Shown here: piece after piece, positions 5,369 to 6,711 of the stretch
How positions within the stretch are numbered: position 1 is the first letter of the stretch
Layout: every line of letters begins with the position of its first letter
DNA from: Flavobacteriales bacterium
GTDB lineage: Bacteria > Bacteroidota > Bacteroidia > DT-38
Direction: 5' to 3'
NCBI GenBank assembly: GCA_013214975.1
Contig: JABSPR010000054.1
Span: forward strand, 1 to 6,711
DNA: 6,711 bases
Translations under genes and position numbers: made by a program
Notes under the pieces: generated by a model
What the model was told of the DNA's origin: nothing
Databases searched by the model: none
The model's input: the letters and a program-made list of their open reading frames with translations, nothing else

Positions 5369-6370
5369 ATGCAGAATATTTGTCTTTACTGCTACAAAAC
5401 AATTGAGCAAAGCGAAAATAATGTTGAAGTTCCGATAAGCGATTATCACGAAAAATGCAGTACCATATTTTTCGGAAAAAAAACTCCTCCTGTTCTCAAC
5501 TTCACACAAGATGAAATAATAAAATTAGCTGAACAAGTAATTAAAAGCCATACAACCGTAACAGGCGTTCAACCAAAACTGGCACTAGGCATCGATAAAA
5601 AAGCTGGCAATACAGAAAGACTAACTATTGTGGGATTATGGGGTGAATACATATTAAAACCCCAAACAGAATTGTATGCACAATTACCCGAGAATGAAGA
5701 TCTAACAATGCACCTAGCTGAAATTAGCAGAATAAAAACTGTTAAACACTGTCTAATTAAATTAAAGTCCGGCGAGCTTGCTTACATCACAAAGAGAATT
5801 GATCGCAGTAAAAAAGAAAAAAATCATATGGAGGATATGTGTCAGCTAACCGAAAGGCTAACTGAACATAAGTACAATGGATCTCACGAACAAATTGTTA
5901 AAGCAATAAAAAAATATTCTGCGAACCCAGGACTAGATGTCACAAACTTTTTCGAACTAGTTATGTTTTGTTTTTTAACTGGAAATAATGATATGCACCT
6001 AAAAAACTTTTCTCTTTTGAAGTTGAAGGATGAATATGCCCTCTGTCCTGCTTATGATTTGGTTTCCTCCGAATTAATTTTCGATCAAGACGATGAGGAT
6101 CTAGCCTTAAATTTAAATGGAAAGAAAAAGAAAATAAATAGAATTGATTTTGAAATTGCAATGAAAGGATCAAACATAGATCAAAAAGTAATAAATAATG
6201 TTTTTAATAAATTCCAGGAATTATTACCGAAATGGTTTCTGTTTATTGATAAAAGTTTCTTGCCTGGCAAACTAAAAGAGGAATACAAAAACCTAATTTC
6301 AAGAAAAGCAATTCAAATAGAAATAATAACTAGCCCCAGTCGAGTAGGTAAAGGGGAATCTCACCCCTAA
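5369..6370 (+). CDS. hipT: HipT/HipA-family serine-threonine kinase toxin, C-terminus altered by an intron
   Basis: A 333-residue kinase. ATG 5369 is chosen over the upstream TTG 5312 because it follows the hipS stop by 4 nt and leads straight into the Cys motif. In order: a Cys/His knuckle (C5-x2-C8, H27-x2-C30) followed by FFG; a Gly-rich loop TVTGVQPKLAL (63-73); an ATP-binding Lys in YILKPQ (K97); LPENEDLTMHLAE; KRIDR (142-146); MEDMCQLT; the catalytic loop GNNDMHLKNF (D208, N213); and the metal-binding Asp of CPAYD (D230). All expected catalytic residues are present. HipA and HipT phosphorylate aminoacyl-tRNA synthetases (GltX and TrpS respectively in E. coli) and stop growth; the target here is unknown. 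The last natural residues are near 'KNLISRKAIQI'. Residues 325-333 and the TAA lie inside group II intron sequence that begins at 6339, so the original C-terminal few residues and stop were replaced. The fold is probably unaffected. Confidence 0.85.
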   Translation: MQNICLYCYKTIEQSENNVEVPISDYHEKCSTIFFGKKTPPVLNFTQDEIIKLAEQVIKSHTTVTGVQPKLALGIDKKAGNTERLTIVGLWGEYILKPQTELYAQLPENEDLTMHLAEISRIKTVKHCLIKLKSGELAYITKRIDRSKKEKNHMEDMCQLTERLTEHKYNGSHEQIVKAIKKYSANPGLDVTNFFELVMFCFLTGNNDMHLKNFSLLKLKDEYALCPAYDLVSSELIFDQDDEDLALNLNGKKKKINRIDFEIAMKGSNIDQKVINNVFNKFQELLPKWFLFIDKSFLPGKLKEEYKNLISRKAIQIEIITSPSRVGKGESHP

Positions 6371-6378
6371 ACCTCTCG
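6341..6378 (-). ncRNA. Group II intron domain VI with bulged branch-point A
   Basis: On the minus strand CGAG-AGGT-TT-AGGGG pairs with CCCCT-TT-ACCT-A-CTCG, leaving a single unpaired A (minus-strand base at 6345) between ACCT and CTCG. That bulged A, 7 nt from the proposed intron end, is the expected lariat branch nucleotide. The loop is TGAGATT. Confidence 0.75.
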
Positions 6379-6380
6379 CA

Positions 6381-6414
6381 GAACCGTACGTGAACCTCTC
6401 GACTCATACGGCTC
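6381..6414 (-). ncRNA. Group II intron domain V (catalytic hairpin)
   Basis: A 34-nt minus-strand hairpin of exactly the family length. It starts GAGCCGTATG and ends CGTACGGTTC, with an upper stem AGTC/GGTT capped by a GAGA (GNRA) tetraloop and a 2-nt CA bulge. This is the most conserved part of group II introns, holding the catalytic triad region near its 5' end. It is fully preserved here. Confidence 0.88.
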
Positions 6415-6433
6415 TTATTATGCGGCCAAATTC

Positions 6434-6580
6434 TTAGATTAATTGATAACCTAAAGCCCAATGATAAAACATATTGGGATAATCAATAGTAATTCGTCTA
6501 AGCCACTTTATGGCTAAAACTCGGCTTCGTTTGAAGCGTTTATACGTATTTAGTATCCATTTTATCGATCGATGGTGCAG
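6434..6580 (-). pseudogene. Group II intron reverse transcriptase/maturase, C-terminal 48 residues
   Basis: The minus-strand frame reads 'KWILNTYKRFKRSRVLAIKWL', then ITIDYPNMFYHWALGYQ, and stops at TAA (6436-6434), 19 nt before domain V. The 'KYKR.K.S...A..WL......P.LF.HW' pattern is the conserved C-terminal end of the maturase region in bacterial intron-encoded proteins. The frame is open up to 6581 and then lost at the insertion-sequence end at 6582. The polymerase domain (including YADD) and thumb are not in the window. Confidence 0.75.
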
Positions 6581-6581
6581 G

Positions 6582-6711
6582 TGGACTTCCTACCATTTTT
6601 CGGACAGATTTAAACAACCATTAAGCCACATGTTTTAGTTGATTAAATTTTTCAAATTCATTTATTGTTAATCCTCCTAAATGGGAGTGTCTTCTATTTT
6701 TGTTGTACCAA
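6582..6711 (-). mobile_element. IS3-family insertion sequence, partial (terminal end plus transposase tail)
   Basis: The element begins at TGGACTTCCTACCATTTTTC (6582-6601), an end that starts with TG as usual for IS3-family inverted repeats and falls exactly where the reverse-transcriptase frame breaks. The transposase C-terminus lies 39 nt inside. The rest of the element, including the other inverted repeat and the target duplication, is beyond the window edge, so the exact boundary is inferred. Confidence 0.6.
6621..6711 (-). CDS. IS3-family transposase (OrfB type), C-terminal 29 residues, partial
   Basis: The minus-strand frame entering from the right edge reads WYNKNRRHSHLGGLTINEFE, then KFNQLKHVA and TAA (6623-6621). 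The 'YN..RRHS.LG.LT..EF' motif is the conserved end of the integrase core in IS3-family OrfB transposases. Catalytic residues lie outside the window, so activity cannot be judged. Confidence 0.8.
   Translation of the reverse strand, partial: WYNKNRRHSHLGGLTINEFEKFNQLKHVA

Larger units (their letters stand above)
6339..6581 (-). mobile_element. Group II intron, 3'-terminal remnant
   Basis: Read on the minus strand, the segment contains the end of an intron-encoded reverse transcriptase, then domain V, then domain VI, then a 3' splice boundary at CTCGAC (6344-6339). The boundary is set by counting 7 nt from the bulged branch-point A to a terminal A-C, the usual group II arrangement. The rest of the intron should lie to the right but is cut at 6582 by an IS3-family end. 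Without domains I-III on the same molecule it cannot splice by itself. It lies antisense to hipT, so it could not be removed from hipT mRNA in any case. Confidence 0.8.

Noticed and set aside
6353..6367. GGGG/CCCC hairpin after hipT as a rho-independent terminator
   Set aside because: It has no following U tract, overlaps the hipT stop codon, and is fully explained as the upper stem of intron domain VI.
5047..6370. A single hipA gene broken in two by a frameshift
   Set aside because: The upstream part ends exactly at the N-subdomain boundary, the kinase has its own ATG 4 nt later and its own Cys/His motif, and both read as complete; the HipBST layout fits better.
6339..6414. Splicing of the intron out of hipT mRNA
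   Set aside because: Domains V and VI are on the strand opposite to hipT, and the 5' domains are not visible, so the intron cannot be removed from the hipT transcript.

Overview
The window is AT-rich DNA that looks like a Bacteroidota chromosome, most likely a Flavobacteriia-type organism. The evidence is the BatA-like protein next to a dihydroorotase-family gene, a six-helix SpoIIE-type phosphatase, a Bacteroidota-style tyrosine recombinase remnant, a perfect TAnnTTTG promoter box, and the families of the insertion sequences. No species can be named from sequence alone.

Positions 1-3479 are an ordinary, co-directional (+) core block. It holds the end of a BatA-like membrane protein, a dihydroorotase homologue that has lost its metal-binding histidines, a small secreted NTR/TIMP-like protein that probably starts at TTG, and a membrane-bound PP2C/SpoIIE-family phosphatase. 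The first three genes are packed with 2-10 nt gaps and are probably one transcript.

Positions 3480-4710 are a scar of mobile DNA. A near-perfect inverted repeat (13-bp arms, 6-bp centre) resembling a tyrosine-recombinase core site sits just upstream of the broken first third of a tyrosine recombinase. That fragment carries a 1-nt frameshift and then runs directly into the 5'-deleted, amber-interrupted transposase of an IS481-like element. A small multi-hairpin segment follows.

Positions 4748-6370 are the most interesting part: a three-gene HipBST-type toxin-antitoxin module (HTH repressor HipB, stand-alone HipA N-subdomain HipS, kinase HipT). In front of it are three TACCC-N4-GGGTA operators spaced 40-41 bp, one of them over the predicted transcription start. 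HipT has intact kinase residues, a Cys/His knuckle at its N-terminus, and a Thr-Val-Thr version of the regulatory Gly-rich-loop motif.

Positions 6339-6711 hold mobile DNA on the minus strand. This is the 3' end of a group II intron (domain VI with bulged branch-point A, domain V, and the C-terminal 48 residues of its reverse transcriptase), cut off by an IS3-family element whose transposase C-terminus reaches the window edge. The intron abuts hipT from the antisense side, so the last nine codons and the stop codon of hipT lie inside intron domain VI. The toxin-antitoxin module therefore sits as an apparently intact island between two layers of decayed mobile elements.
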